This document shows, piece after piece, positions 9,117-18,307 of a DNA stretch of 64,000 nt. The notes beneath the pieces are model-generated. The model was not told where the DNA came from, did not search any database, and saw only the letters and a list, made by a program, of their open reading frames with translations. Made by a program: the position numbers and the translations under genes. Every line of letters starts with the position of its first letter. The stretch's first letter is position 1. The DNA comes from Paralteromonas sediminis (GTDB lineage Bacteria; Pseudomonadota; Gammaproteobacteria; Enterobacterales; Alteromonadaceae). The stretch spans positions 124,001-188,000 of the forward strand of contig NZ_RPOK01000006.1 of assembly GCF_003820355.1 (NCBI RefSeq), written 5' to 3'.

Positions 9117-9140
9117 AGTAAATTAAAAACAATTAGATAA
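9114..9140 (+). promoter_or_regulatory. Sigma-28 (FliA)-type promoter before cheY
   Basis: TAAAGTAA (9114-9121), exactly 11 bases, then TTAGATAA (9133-9140) matches the flagellar sigma consensus TAAAGTTT-N11-GCCGATAA at 11 of 16 positions. The -35 half overlaps the fliA stop codon. It lies about 28 bases before the cheY start and would make the chemotaxis genes a FliA-dependent unit. The AT-rich surroundings raise the chance of a fortuitous match. Confidence 0.5.
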
Positions 9141-9167
9141 TAATTATTTACCTCATCGGAGGCGATT

Positions 9168-9551
9168 TTGGATAAAAACATGAAAATTCTCGTTGTTGAC
9201 GACTTTTCAACAATGAGACGAATCATTAAGAATTTGCTTAAGGACCTTGGATTCTCGAATATTCAAGAAGCAGATGATGGCAGCACAGCGCTTCCTATGT
9301 TACAGCAAGGTGATTTCGACTTTGTCGTTACGGACTGGAATATGCCAGGTATGCAAGGGATCGACTTGCTCAGAGCCATTCGTGCCGACGATAAGCTCAA
9401 GCATTTACCTGTATTGATGGTAACCGCTGAGGCCAAAAAGGAGCAAATCGTTGCCGCTGCCCAAGCTGGTGTGAATGGCTATGTGGTTAAGCCGTTTACT
9501 GCTGCAACACTGAAGGAAAAACTCGATAAAATCTTTGAGCGGTTAGGTTAA
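9168..9551 (+). CDS. cheY: CheY chemotaxis response regulator
   Basis: CheY-P carries the chemotaxis signal from CheA to FliM at the motor. The 127-residue single receiver domain has the acidic pair D11-D12, phospho-acceptor D56 (VVTDWNMPG), T86 and K108 (VVKPFT). The start is taken as TTG at 9168 because GGAGG lies five bases upstream; the ATG at 9180 would be 17 bases away. It is the first gene of the che run, followed by its phosphatase cheZ. Confidence 0.97.
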   Translation: MDKNMKILVVDDFSTMRRIIKNLLKDLGFSNIQEADDGSTALPMLQQGDFDFVVTDWNMPGMQGIDLLRAIRADDKLKHLPVLMVTAEAKKEQIVAAAQAGVNGYVVKPFTAATLKEKLDKIFERLG

Positions 9552-9584
9552 CCCAGCACTCTACATACTATAAGGAGCGGCTGG

Positions 9585-10328
9585 ATGACTGAAAAAGACA
9601 ACGTACCTATTACACTCGATGAAGCCAAGCAGCTAGTGGCGTACCTTGAGGCCGGTGACAATGCGTCTGCAAACGCTATGTTAGAGGCTATTTCAATGAA
9701 AGAGTCTATTGAGCTTTTCGCTGAAGTAGGCAAGTTAACGCGGCAGCTGCACGACTCATTAAATAACTTTCAACTCGATGACCGTATTGCCGATTTGGCC
9801 TCGGAAGATATTCCCGATGCGCAAAGCAGACTTACATATGTAATGGAAGAAACTGAAAAAGCGGCTAATACTACAATGGATGCGGTTGAGGCAAGCATGC
9901 CTATCGCTGAGCGGCTGTCAGAAAAGATTGAAGCCATTCAGCCAGACTGGAAAAAGCTTATGTCTAGGCAAATTCAGTTGGGTGAATTCAAATCTCTCTG
10001 CCATGATTTAGATGAATTACTTCAGGGCGCATCTGAAGATTCAAATAAATTGATGGGCTTGATGACTGAGGTGCTAATGGCCCAAGGCTATCAGGATTTG
10101 ACCGGTCAGGTAATCCGCCGTGTCATAGAGTTGGTAAAAGAAGTTGAGGACAGCCTGGTAAATATGCTGACGATGTTTGGTGAACCAGATGCTGTGAAAA
10201 CTCAGAAAAAGAAAAAGCCTGTCGATAAAGAGGAGGCCGAAGGGCCAATTATCGACGCAGATAAACGCGATGACGTTGTCAGCGGTCAAGATGATGTTGA
10301 TGACCTACTGTCGAGCTTAGGGTTTTAG
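9585..10328 (+). CDS. cheZ: CheZ phosphatase of CheY-P
   Basis: CheZ ends the CheY-P signal. The 247-residue, helical product has the active-site region AQGYQDLTGQVIRRV at residues 166-180, with the catalytic D171 and Q175 expected for CheZ. It ends in the CheY-binding peptide DDVDDLLSSLGF after a Lys/Glu-rich flexible linker. A clear AAGGAG precedes the ATG. It is placed between cheY and cheA, the common order in polar-flagellated gammaproteobacteria. Confidence 0.95.
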   Translation: MTEKDNVPITLDEAKQLVAYLEAGDNASANAMLEAISMKESIELFAEVGKLTRQLHDSLNNFQLDDRIADLASEDIPDAQSRLTYVMEETEKAANTTMDAVEASMPIAERLSEKIEAIQPDWKKLMSRQIQLGEFKSLCHDLDELLQGASEDSNKLMGLMTEVLMAQGYQDLTGQVIRRVIELVKEVEDSLVNMLTMFGEPDAVKTQKKKKPVDKEEAEGPIIDADKRDDVVSGQDDVDDLLSSLGF

Positions 10329-10340
10329 GAGAACGGGCAC

Positions 10341-12611
10341 ATGTCGTTCGATGTTGACGAGGATATACTCCAGGACTTCCTGGTTGAAGCTGGCGAAATA
10401 TTAGAGCAGCTTCAGGAGCAGTTAGTTGATTTGGAAAACAATCCAGAAGATGCTGACTTACTCAATGCAATCTTTCGTGGCTACCACACTGTTAAAGGTG
10501 GGGCGGGCTTCTTATCACTAACTGAACTGGTTGAAATTTGTCACGGCGCGGAAAATGTATTTGATGTCATGCGCAACGGACAGCGTTCCCTCACACCAGA
10601 ATTGATGGATGTCATTTTACAAGCCACTGATGTGGTTGTTGAGATGTTTGAACGGGTCAAAGCCCGTGACCCCCTTGAAGCTGCTGACGCCACCCTTGTT
10701 GACGTACTCCACAAACTGAGTCAGCCAGAGAAACCAGGCGAAAATATTTTTCCTGGTGCTGATGACAGTACAAATCATGGAGAATCAGTTACAGCACCTG
10801 AAGAAGATGAAATTGCATTTGTAGAAGAAGAGGCTCCGGCAGAGGTACAGCCTCAAACTGCGACTGTGTCCGCAGAAGGCGGCAACATCGACGAAATTAC
10901 AGAGGACGAGTTTGAAGCCCTACTCGACGATCTGCATGGAAAGGGCACAGGCCCTGGGGCTGCACCAAATTCAACTGCAACAGACTCACAACCAGCTGAA
11001 AATAGCAGCGCTTCCAGTGATTCAGAAGACATTACCGATGATGAATTTGAAGCGTTGTTAGACGAATTACACGGCAAGGGTAAATTCGTGGCATCGGAAG
11101 AATCTAGCGCCACAGCCTCTTCCTCTGATAGTGGGGCGAGTGAATCGGCTGAAAGCAACGACGAAGAAATAACGGATGATGAATTTGAAGCTTTGCTTGA
11201 TGAGCTGCACGGTTCGGGCAAAGGTCCGACAGTAGATACTCCTGAAAAAGCGCCTGTAAAGTCCCCAGAGCCGCCTAAAGAGACGCCTAAAGTTGAGTCA
11301 AAAGCAGAGCCAAAAGCCGCACCTCAGTCTGAACCTGCTACAAATAAACCTGCTGCGGCAGCAACTGCAGCAAGTAAGCCAGAAAGTAAGCCTGCTGCAT
11401 CTGCTGCTAAAAAGCCCGCGCCTGCAGCACCGCCGGCTGAAACTACAGTCAGGGTTGACACTAAGCGACTTGACCAAATTATGAATATGGTGGGTGAGCT
11501 GGTATTGGTGCGTAACAGACTACTCAGTTTAGGCATAAATACTAACGACGAGGCCATGTCAAAAGCTATCGCTAATCTGGATGTGGTTACCGGTGACTTG
11601 CAGGGCGCGGTTATGAAAACCCGCATGCAGCCAATTAAGAAAGTATTTGGCCGTTTCCCTCGCGTGGTCAGAGACCTTGCCCGATCGCTCAAGAAAGAAA
11701 TTACCCTTGAGCTTCACGGTGAAGAAACCGATCTCGATAAGAACTTGGTTGAAGCACTTGCTGATCCGCTCGTTCACTTGGTTAGAAACTCTGTTGACCA
11801 CGGCATTGAAATGCCAGATGAACGACAGGCCGCTGGTAAGCCGCGGATGGGAACAGTAACCTTGGGTGCCTCTCAAGAAGGTGATCATATTCTTTTAACC
11901 ATTGAAGATGATGGTAAAGGTATGGACGCCGAAAAATTGAAGCAAATTGCAATTGATCGCGGTGTATTGGACGCAGACGCAGCGGCAAGAATGTCAGATG
12001 TTGAAGCGTTTAATTTGATATTTGCACCCGGTTTCTCAACCAAAACAGAGATCAGTGATATATCCGGCCGCGGTGTCGGCATGGACGTGGTTAAGACAAA
12101 AATTAACCAGCTCAACGGTAGCGTCAATATTGACTCTCAGCTGGGTAAGGGGACTCGACTTGATATAAAAGTGCCCTTAACGCTTGCCATTCTGCCAACC
12201 TTGATGATTGTTGTGGGCGAGCAAACCTTTGCTTTACCGCTCGGTGCAGTTAACGAGATTATCAACGTAGATACTAGTAAAACCAATACTGTTGATGGTC
12301 AGCTAACTATGATAGTTCGATCAAAAGCTATTCCTCTATTTTTCTTGGGTGAATGGTTGATCAGAAACAAAACTAAGCCTATTGAAAAAAACAAGGGGCA
12401 TGTTGTTGTTGTACAAATAGGGACACAACAGGTGGGCTTTGTTGTGGACTCACTAATAGGCCAAGAAGAGGTGGTCATTAAACCTCTCGATGCTTTGTTA
12501 CAAGGCACGCCCGGCATGGCGGGTGCAACGATTACCTCGGACGGTGGTATCGCTCTTATACTCGATATCCCAAGCTTACTTAAACGCTATGCGAAAAAGG
12601 CATTAAAATAA
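10341..12611 (+). CDS. cheA: CheA chemotaxis histidine kinase with repeat-bearing linker
   Basis: CheA autophosphorylates in receptor arrays and passes phosphate to CheY and CheB. The 756-residue product has an HPt domain (about 1-125) with His49 in GYHTVKGGAGF. A long Ala/Pro/Ser/Glu linker (about 130-368) follows, with no recognisable folded P2 domain. Dimerisation starts near 370 (TKRLDQIMNMVGELVLVRNR), and the ATPase has N-box LVHLVRNSVDHGIE, DDGKGMD and GRGVGMDVV. A CheW-like P5 domain ends the protein. The linker carries three copies of an acidic motif, listed separately. Confidence 0.97.
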   Translation: MSFDVDEDILQDFLVEAGEILEQLQEQLVDLENNPEDADLLNAIFRGYHTVKGGAGFLSLTELVEICHGAENVFDVMRNGQRSLTPELMDVILQATDVVVEMFERVKARDPLEAADATLVDVLHKLSQPEKPGENIFPGADDSTNHGESVTAPEEDEIAFVEEEAPAEVQPQTATVSAEGGNIDEITEDEFEALLDDLHGKGTGPGAAPNSTATDSQPAENSSASSDSEDITDDEFEALLDELHGKGKFVASEESSATASSSDSGASESAESNDEEITDDEFEALLDELHGSGKGPTVDTPEKAPVKSPEPPKETPKVESKAEPKAAPQSEPATNKPAAAATAASKPESKPAASAAKKPAPAAPPAETTVRVDTKRLDQIMNMVGELVLVRNRLLSLGINTNDEAMSKAIANLDVVTGDLQGAVMKTRMQPIKKVFGRFPRVVRDLARSLKKEITLELHGEETDLDKNLVEALADPLVHLVRNSVDHGIEMPDERQAAGKPRMGTVTLGASQEGDHILLTIEDDGKGMDAEKLKQIAIDRGVLDADAAARMSDVEAFNLIFAPGFSTKTEISDISGRGVGMDVVKTKINQLNGSVNIDSQLGKGTRLDIKVPLTLAILPTLMIVVGEQTFALPLGAVNEIINVDTSKTNTVDGQLTMIVRSKAIPLFFLGEWLIRNKTKPIEKNKGHVVVVQIGTQQVGFVVDSLIGQEEVVIKPLDALLQGTPGMAGATITSDGGIALILDIPSLLKRYAKKALK
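10893..11222 (+). repeat. Three-copy acidic motif in the CheA linker
   Basis: The motif EITxDEFEALLDxLHGxG occurs at CheA residues 185-202, 231-247 and 277-294, about 46 residues apart, separated by Ser/Ala/Glu-rich spacers. The DNA copies differ at third codon positions, so the protein motif is conserved rather than the DNA. It resembles CheY-binding peptides of FliM (EIDALL-type) and the CheZ tail in this same window (DDVDDLLSSL). Confidence 0.85.
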
Positions 12612-12629
12612 CAACAACCTGGAGTATTC

Positions 12630-13775
12630 ATGGCGTTTAAAGTCTTGGTGGTAGATGACTCGACCTTTTACCGCCGTCGCTTAAGAATGATCCTTGAGGA
12701 GGATCGTGAACTGCACGTTGTCGGGGAAGCTAAAGACGGGCAGGAAGCTATTCGCCTGATAAAGGAGCTCTCCCCAGATGTAGTGACTATGGACGTTGAA
12801 ATGCCAGTTATGGACGGTATTTCAGCTGTTAAGTCCATCATGAAAACCACACCCGTGCCCATTTTGATGTTTTCATCGCTGACGCATGCTGGGGCGCAAG
12901 CCACTTTAGATGCCCTAGAAGCTGGGGCGCTGGATTTCTTACCTAAAAAATTTGAAGATATTGCTAAAAATACCAAGGAAGCGGGCCAGGTACTGAGAAC
13001 TAAAGCTCGGACATTAGCCCGCCGAAAGGCATTTATGCGAGCGAGCACGCCAGCCGCTCCACCCCGAAATTCCGGTTCAAGCAGAGATTCAATAAAGCCT
13101 CCCAAGCAGACATTTATGCGCAGCAGCAGTGTGCTCACTGGCCAAAAACACACTGCAGCACAAGTCTCTGTCACAGACATCACCCGTTCCGGGAAGTTTT
13201 ATCGCTGTGTTGCTATTGGTGCATCCACGGGTGGGCCTGTTGCTTTGCAAACAGTACTTTCAGGGTTGCCAAAGCACTTCCCTTTGCCCATTTTAGTGAT
13301 TCAGCACATGCCGGGTACATTTACTAAAGCCTTTGCTGAGCGGTTAAATGGTCAGTGTGAGATTGATGTGCTACATGCGGCCAGTGGTGATGTTTTAAAA
13401 CCCGGTGTAGCCTATATTGCCCCTGGTGGTAAACAGTGTGTTGTGCAGAGCAAAGGTACCAGCTCCAGTCTTGTAATAAGGGATGCGCTGAATAACGAAA
13501 TCTCTGCATACAAACCCAGTGTCGATATTACCTTTACCAGTTTAGAGCAGACGTATGGTGGTGAAGTGCTCGGCGTTATTCTTACAGGAATGGGGTCTGA
13601 CGGTATGCTGGGCAGTGAAAAACTAAAAGCTGCTGGCGCAACAATATGGGCCCAGGATCAGGCCACATCTGTAGTCTATGGTATGCCACAGGCAGTGGCG
13701 TCAAAAGGAATCTCTTCACACAGTATTAGCCTGAGCAATATCGCACAGTGCCTGCGTACTGAATTGGGTTGTTAG
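12630..13775 (+). CDS. cheB: CheB receptor methylesterase/glutamine deamidase
   Basis: CheB removes methyl groups from chemoreceptors for adaptation. The 381-residue product has an N-terminal receiver domain with D55 in VTMDVEMPVMDG. A Ser/Pro/Lys-rich linker (about 130-190) leads to the C-terminal methylesterase. The catalytic Ser is S199 in IGASTGGP, with His in VIQHMPG and Asp in LTGMGSDGM. No cheR lies in the window, so the opposing methyltransferase must be elsewhere. It lies 18 bases after cheA. Confidence 0.96.
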   Translation: MAFKVLVVDDSTFYRRRLRMILEEDRELHVVGEAKDGQEAIRLIKELSPDVVTMDVEMPVMDGISAVKSIMKTTPVPILMFSSLTHAGAQATLDALEAGALDFLPKKFEDIAKNTKEAGQVLRTKARTLARRKAFMRASTPAAPPRNSGSSRDSIKPPKQTFMRSSSVLTGQKHTAAQVSVTDITRSGKFYRCVAIGASTGGPVALQTVLSGLPKHFPLPILVIQHMPGTFTKAFAERLNGQCEIDVLHAASGDVLKPGVAYIAPGGKQCVVQSKGTSSSLVIRDALNNEISAYKPSVDITFTSLEQTYGGEVLGVILTGMGSDGMLGSEKLKAAGATIWAQDQATSVVYGMPQAVASKGISSHSISLSNIAQCLRTELGC

Positions 13776-13779
13776 TACA

Positions 13780-14541
13780 ATGAAAATCTGGACGGTGGCT
13801 AATCAGAAAGGTGGAGTAGGGAAAACGACAACGACGGTGACCCTTGGAGGCCTACTGGCACAACAGGGGCATCGTGTTTTGTTAATTGACGTCGACCCGC
13901 ATGCGTCTTTGAGTTATTACTTTGGAATAGATTCAGAAGAACTCTCGTCCTCCGTATACGACCTGTTTATTCACAAAGGAACCTTAACCTCAGACGTAAC
14001 TATGGACTGCTTGTGTCCCACGAAATTAGACAGCCTTTTTGTTTTGCCAGCGACCATGAATTTGGCCACATTGGACAGAACTCTGGGAACGCAAAATGGG
14101 ATGGGCTTAATTATCAAAAAAGCCCTTAAGCTGATTGAAAATGAGTTTGACTATGTACTGATGGACTGTCCGCCAGTATTGGGCGTGTTGATGGTCAATG
14201 CACTCGCAGCGTGTGAGCGTGTTCTTGTACCCGTACAAACCGAGTTTCTTGCACTTAAAGGGTTGGACAGGATGATGCACACCCTAGAGATAATGGGTAC
14301 ATCTTTGAGTAAAGAATTTAACACTACTATTATTCCTACAATGTTTGATAAGCGAATTAAAGCTGCCATGGATGCGTACGATAAATTAAAAGAAGATTAC
14401 GGTGATCAAACATGGGATGGCCACATTCCTGTAGATACGCGTTTTAGAGACGCAAGCCAAGCACAGTCACCAGCATCCGTTGCGTTTCCGCGTAGCAGGG
14501 GCGTGTATGCCTATAAAAAGTTGATTAAGGAATTAGGGTAG
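13780..14541 (+). CDS. parC: ParC-type ParA/MinD ATPase for polar chemotaxis arrays
   Basis: This 253-residue ParA-family ATPase has Walker A KGGVGKTTTTVTLGGLLA near residue 10, LIDVDPHASLSYYFG and DYVLMDCPPVLG. Its position between cheB and a CheW-domain gene matches ParC of Vibrio, which moves chemotaxis arrays to the cell pole. There is no parB or parS nearby, which argues against chromosome or plasmid partition. The ParC role is inferred from gene order and family. Confidence 0.88.
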   Translation: MKIWTVANQKGGVGKTTTTVTLGGLLAQQGHRVLLIDVDPHASLSYYFGIDSEELSSSVYDLFIHKGTLTSDVTMDCLCPTKLDSLFVLPATMNLATLDRTLGTQNGMGLIIKKALKLIENEFDYVLMDCPPVLGVLMVNALAACERVLVPVQTEFLALKGLDRMMHTLEIMGTSLSKEFNTTIIPTMFDKRIKAAMDAYDKLKEDYGDQTWDGHIPVDTRFRDASQAQSPASVAFPRSRGVYAYKKLIKELG

Positions 14542-14548
14542 TTACATC

Positions 14549-15286
14549 ATGGGAAAGCAATCATCCTTCGCTAAAGAAGAGGTTATGGAAGCGTACTTGG
14601 AGAGCTTGCTTGCTGGGCATGATGACGTAGAAGAACATCAGGTTAACGCTGCAAAGTTACTGGCTAGTGCAGAGCTCATTGATATTCCTGTACCTGTCGA
14701 GGCTCCGCCAGAACCGCCACAGCCTGTGTCAGATATACACGAAGAGCCTGTTATTACAGAGGTTCCTGAGGCAAATGAACAGGTCACGCAGGAGCCCGTG
14801 CCCGTTGTAACTCAGCCCGTTGCCGACGCCTTGGAAGAGACCTTTCAAGCCCTGTTTTTTGAAGTCGCTGGTCTTACGATGGCTGTTCCGCTCATTACTT
14901 TAGGGGGGATTCATCGGTTAGAAAAGGTGGGCCCTTTGTTTGGCAAGCCGGATTGGTTTATGGGGGTCATGCTGCATAGAGATGAAAAACTCAGTGTGGT
15001 TGATACTGCTAAGTGGGTTATGCCTGAGAAAGTAACTGCTAAACTTCAGGACTCGCTGGACTATCAATATTTGATTATGCTCTCTGACAGTCAATGGGGG
15101 CTGGCCAGTGACAAGCTAGTGAATACGGTGACTTTGCAAAAGAGTGATGTAAAGTGGCGACAAAATGATACTAAGCGACCATGGTTGGCAGGTATGGTCA
15201 AAGAAAGAATGTGTGCGTTAATTGATGTTTATCAGTTAATATCTATGCTTAACAGAGGGTTGGGCAGAGACGATGCGCAAGATTAA
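14549..15286 (+). CDS. parP: ParP-like CheW-domain protein
   Basis: The 245-residue product has an N-terminal Pro/Glu/Val-rich region (about 40-105) and a C-terminal CheW-like domain beginning near ALFFEVAGLTMAVPLITLGG. This architecture and its place after parC match Vibrio ParP, which joins ParC to CheA and prevents array loss from the pole. A very short proline linker variant of CheW is the alternative; the gene order makes ParP more likely. RBS and spacing to parC (7 bases) suggest co-translation. Confidence 0.85.
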   Translation: MGKQSSFAKEEVMEAYLESLLAGHDDVEEHQVNAAKLLASAELIDIPVPVEAPPEPPQPVSDIHEEPVITEVPEANEQVTQEPVPVVTQPVADALEETFQALFFEVAGLTMAVPLITLGGIHRLEKVGPLFGKPDWFMGVMLHRDEKLSVVDTAKWVMPEKVTAKLQDSLDYQYLIMLSDSQWGLASDKLVNTVTLQKSDVKWRQNDTKRPWLAGMVKERMCALIDVYQLISMLNRGLGRDDAQD

Positions 15287-15301
15287 ACGGGAGTCGAGTA
15301 A

Positions 15302-15793
15302 ATGAGTGACGATAGAAATACAAACCCGATGAGTGATAGTAACGATGAGATACTGCAGTGGGTAACCTATCGCCTAGGCGAGGAAACTTACGGTATCAAT
15401 GTAATGCAGGTACAAGAGGTATTGCGATACACTGAAATTGCCCCTGTGCCAGGCGCGCCAGATTATGTACTTGGCATCATTAACTTGCGTGGCAATGTTG
15501 TCACTGTAATCGACACGCGCGCACGTTTTGGTCTCGATTCTACAGAGATAACGGACAACACCCGTATCGTTATCATAGAGTCAGATGAGCAGGTAGTAGG
15601 CATTCTAGTGGACAGTGTTGCCGAGGTGGTTTATCTGCGTTCTTCTGAAATCGACAGCGCGCCAAATGTCGGAACCGAGGAAAGCGCTAAGTTCATTCAA
15701 GGTGTTAGCAACAGAGAGGGTGAACTGCTCATCCTGGTTGATTTGAACAAATTGCTAAGCGACGAAGAGTGGGACGAGATCAGTAATCTGTGA
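15302..15793 (+). CDS. cheW: CheW chemotaxis coupling protein
   Basis: CheW couples CheA to chemoreceptors. The 163-residue single CheW domain shows LGEETYGINVMQVQEVLRY, the conserved GAPDYVLGIINLRGNVVTVI and VDSVAEVVYL. The length is normal for a single-domain CheW. It lies 15 bases after parP and overlaps the next gene by four bases. Confidence 0.97.
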   Translation: MSDDRNTNPMSDSNDEILQWVTYRLGEETYGINVMQVQEVLRYTEIAPVPGAPDYVLGIINLRGNVVTVIDTRARFGLDSTEITDNTRIVIIESDEQVVGILVDSVAEVVYLRSSEIDSAPNVGTEESAKFIQGVSNREGELLILVDLNKLLSDEEWDEISNL

Positions 15794-16212
15794 TTGCGTC
15801 TTCTCATGTACTGGTGGCAGCATTTGTTTTGGCAAGTGCTGCGCTGGTAATTACTGTTTTTACCCTGTTTAAGCTCAAAGCCGTTAACGCTATGCTAAAA
15901 CAGGCTTTGAATCAGCATCAAACTACGATTGATGATTTAACGTCAATGTGTCAAGAGGCACAACTGCGTGTTGAAGAAAGTCACGCCGCTTTGATGACAC
16001 TTCACCAATCTGTTACGCCTTTGCATCAAAGAATTGAATCTTTGGAAGGACAAGTGCGAGAACAGGCTCCCAATGACCCCCAAATAAAGCTGTATCAGAA
16101 GGCAGCAACCATGGCGCAAGACAATGCATCAGCAGAAGAAATTGCCTCTGCCTGTGAATTACCGTTCGCAGAAGCACAAATGCTGGTAAACCTATATACA
16201 CCAAAAGCATAA
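15790..16212 (+). CDS. DUF2802 membrane-anchored protein of the chemotaxis cluster
   Basis: The 140-residue product starts with one membrane segment (about 5-27), then a coiled-coil-like stretch (about 35-95). A small C-terminal helix-turn-helix-like module follows (ASAEEIASACELPFAEAQML). The GTG start overlaps the cheW stop. Genes of this type (DUF2802) lie at the end of the parC-parP-cheW cluster in Vibrio and Shewanella; I know of no settled function. A role at the polar array or membrane is only suggested by the context. Confidence 0.8.
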   Translation: MIASSHVLVAAFVLASAALVITVFTLFKLKAVNAMLKQALNQHQTTIDDLTSMCQEAQLRVEESHAALMTLHQSVTPLHQRIESLEGQVREQAPNDPQIKLYQKAATMAQDNASAEEIASACELPFAEAQMLVNLYTPKA

Positions 16213-16221
16213 GACAGCTTG

Positions 16222-16245
16222 AGAAGTTTAGACGTCTAGACGTAA
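16222..16245 (+). promoter_or_regulatory. Tandem MetJ boxes before metA
   Basis: Three adjacent 8-base units match the MetJ box AGACGTCT: AGAAGTTT (6/8), AGACGTCT (8/8) and AGACGTAA (6/8). MetJ with S-adenosylmethionine binds such tandem boxes cooperatively and represses methionine genes. The boxes end five bases before the likely -35 element of metA. Confidence 0.85.
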
Positions 16246-16250
16246 AAAAG

Positions 16251-16278
16251 TTGACTTTTAATGTGGTTTGGCGACAAT
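16251..16278 (+). promoter_or_regulatory. Sigma-70-type promoter of metA
   Basis: TTGACT (16251-16256, 5/6 match), 16 bases, then GACAAT (16273-16278, 4/6 match). It lies immediately downstream of the MetJ boxes and about 30 bases before the metA ATG. Confidence 0.55.
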
Positions 16279-16308
16279 GGCGTCCATTGTTAACAAGGGA
16301 CTTTCGCT

Positions 16309-17265
16309 ATGCCTATTCGTATTCCCGAGCAGCTTCCGGCTCAAGATATCCTCTTAAAAGAGAATATTTTTGCCATGGATTCAGGTCGTGCTGCCACTCA
16401 AGATATTCGACCGCTTGAGGTGGGGATCCTGAATTTGATGCCAAATAAAATTGAAACAGAAGTACAGTTATTACGTCTTCTTTCCAATACACCGCTGCAA
16501 ATTAATGTGGACCTGATCCGCATAGATGATCAAGCTCCTAAGCACACTCCGCAGTCGCACATGGATGCGTTTTACACTCTTTTTGAAGATATCGCACATA
16601 AAAGGTATGACGGTCTTATTATTACTGGTGCACCCTTGGCACTGCTGCCTTACGAAGAGGTCAAATACTGGGACAAAATCAAAGCAGTTTTTGACTGGTC
16701 CCAACGGCACGTTCAATCTACACTTTATTTGTGTTGGGCTGCACATGCCGCCATGTACCACTTTTATGGTATTAATCGTCAATTGCGCGAGGAGAAACTT
16801 TCTGGCGTGTACCCACATAAGGTGCTCGCGCCACATAATGAGTTAATGAGAGGCTTCGACTCTGTCTTTTATGCACCACACTCTCGCTATGGAGAGATAA
16901 GTCCTACAACATATGCAAACGTCAAAGGTCTTGATGTTTTGGCGTGTTCTGAAGAAGCGGGTGCTTATATTGTTGCGTCAAAAAACAAACGAACTGTAAT
17001 GATAACGGGTCACCCTGAGTATGATCCTGAAACTTTACGGGATGAATATGTGCGTGATTTAGGGCAGGGGTTGTCACCACAGATCCCCTGTAATTACTTT
17101 GAGGCAGACGATCCTAAGTGCGAGCCCAAAGTAACATGGCGGTCTCACGGCACACTGCTTTATACTAATTGGCTAAATTACTACGTATATCAAACGACAC
17201 CGTATGATTTGGCAACACTGAATCCAAAAACAGACAATGAGGCTGAGAGTGACAAAAGCAAGTAG
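16309..17265 (+). CDS. metA: Homoserine O-succinyltransferase MetA
   Basis: MetA acylates homoserine, the first committed step to methionine. The 318-residue product matches the family throughout. The nucleophile is C142 in [13 protein letters not shown], and the partner residues are H235 and E237 in TGHPEYD, the same numbering as in E. coli. Whether it uses succinyl- or acetyl-CoA cannot be decided safely from sequence alone. It has MetJ boxes upstream, an AAGGGAC ribosome-binding site and a 29-base overlap with the following metH half, so the three genes form one methionine operon. Confidence 0.96.
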   Translation: MPIRIPEQLPAQDILLKENIFAMDSGRAATQDIRPLEVGILNLMPNKIETEVQLLRLLSNTPLQINVDLIRIDDQAPKHTPQSHMDAFYTLFEDIAHKRYDGLIITGAPLALLPYEEVKYWDKIKAVFDWSQRHVQSTLYLCWAAHAAMYHFYGINRQLREEKLSGVYPHKVLAPHNELMRGFDSVFYAPHSRYGEISPTTYANVKGLDVLACSEEAGAYIVASKNKRTVMITGHPEYDPETLRDEYVRDLGQGLSPQIPCNYFEADDPKCEPKVTWRSHGTLLYTNWLNYYVYQTTPYDLATLNPKTDNEAESDKSK

Positions 17266-18307
17266 TAAAGCTGACCTGGTAGAACAAGCCAAGAAGCGAA
17301 TTTTGATCCTTGATGGTGCCATGGGCACCATGATCCAGCGTCACAAACTTGAAGAAAATGACTACCGTGGTCATCAATATGCAGATTGGCACTGTGATAT
17401 CAAAGGCAATAATGACTTATTAGCGATAACACAACCCGACGTAATACGACAAATCCATTGCGATTATTTGGAGGCGGGTGCAGACATTATAGAAACCAAT
17501 ACCTTCAATGCCACCACGATTTCCATGGCAGACTACGATATGCAAGCCCTCTCGAAAGAGATTAATCTGGCTGCCGCCAGACTGGCGAGGGAGGCTGCGG
17601 ATTTATACACGTCTAAAACGCCTGATAAACCTAGGTTTGTTGCTGGTGTACTGGGTCCAACCAGCAAAACTGCGTCTATTTCGCCTGATGTGAATGATCC
17701 TGGCAAGCGCAACGTTACCTTTGACCAATTGGTTGATGCATATAAAGAGTCGACTCTAGCTCTTATTGATGGGGGCGTTGACTGCATTTTGATAGAAACT
17801 ATATTTGATACCTTGAATGCAAAAGCTGCGGCGTTTGCCGTAGATAGTGTGTTTGAAGAGAGGCAATGCGAGTTACCGGTAATGATTTCAGGCACGATAA
17901 CCGATGCCTCTGGCAGAACGTTGTCAGGTCAGACTGCTGAAGCCTTTTACTACTCCATGCGTCACATTGAACCCGCTTCATTTGGACTCAACTGTGCACT
18001 TGGTCCCGACTTGTTAAGACAATATGTCGAAGAAATAGCAAATGTTTCTGAGTGTTTGGTATCAGCTCACCCTAATGCAGGTCTTCCCAATGAATTTGGC
18101 GAATATGATATGACGCCCAATGAAATGGCGGTGCATATAAAAGAATGGGTCGAATCAGGCTTGGTTAATATCGTTGGGGGCTGTTGCGGCAGTACACCTG
18201 AGCATATAAGTGCTATTGCCAAGGTGGTTGCCAGCCTTGCACCAAGACAGGTGCCCACTCTGGACAAGCGAATGCGCTTATCTGGCCTTGAACCTTTCGT
18301 GCATTAG
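17237..18307 (+). CDS. metH: Methionine synthase, homocysteine-binding half (split MetH)
   Basis: This 356-residue protein is the N-terminal homocysteine/zinc domain of cobalamin-dependent methionine synthase. It has [11 protein letters not shown] near residue 25 and the zinc ligands C253 (GLNCALGPD), C316 and C317 ([10 protein letters not shown]). It stops in the interdomain linker after RLSGLEPF, a point where one-piece MetH continues. The ATG at 17237 overlaps metA by 29 bases; a GTG at 17249 is a possible alternative start. With the next gene it makes a complete MetH. Confidence 0.93.
   Translation: MRLRVTKASSKADLVEQAKKRILILDGAMGTMIQRHKLEENDYRGHQYADWHCDIKGNNDLLAITQPDVIRQIHCDYLEAGADIIETNTFNATTISMADYDMQALSKEINLAAARLAREAADLYTSKTPDKPRFVAGVLGPTSKTASISPDVNDPGKRNVTFDQLVDAYKESTLALIDGGVDCILIETIFDTLNAKAAAFAVDSVFEERQCELPVMISGTITDASGRTLSGQTAEAFYYSMRHIEPASFGLNCALGPDLLRQYVEEIANVSECLVSAHPNAGLPNEFGEYDMTPNEMAVHIKEWVESGLVNIVGGCCGSTPEHISAIAKVVASLAPRQVPTLDKRMRLSGLEPFVH

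Noticed and set aside
10853-11221. 122-residue Ser-rich minus-strand frame in cheA
   Set aside because: Reflects the biased codons of the acidic CheA linker repeats.
12668-13183. 171-residue minus-strand frame over cheB
   Set aside because: Shadow of the well-supported cheB.
13780-14541. Plasmid or chromosome partition ParA
   Set aside because: No parB or parS nearby, and the position inside the che run fits ParC.
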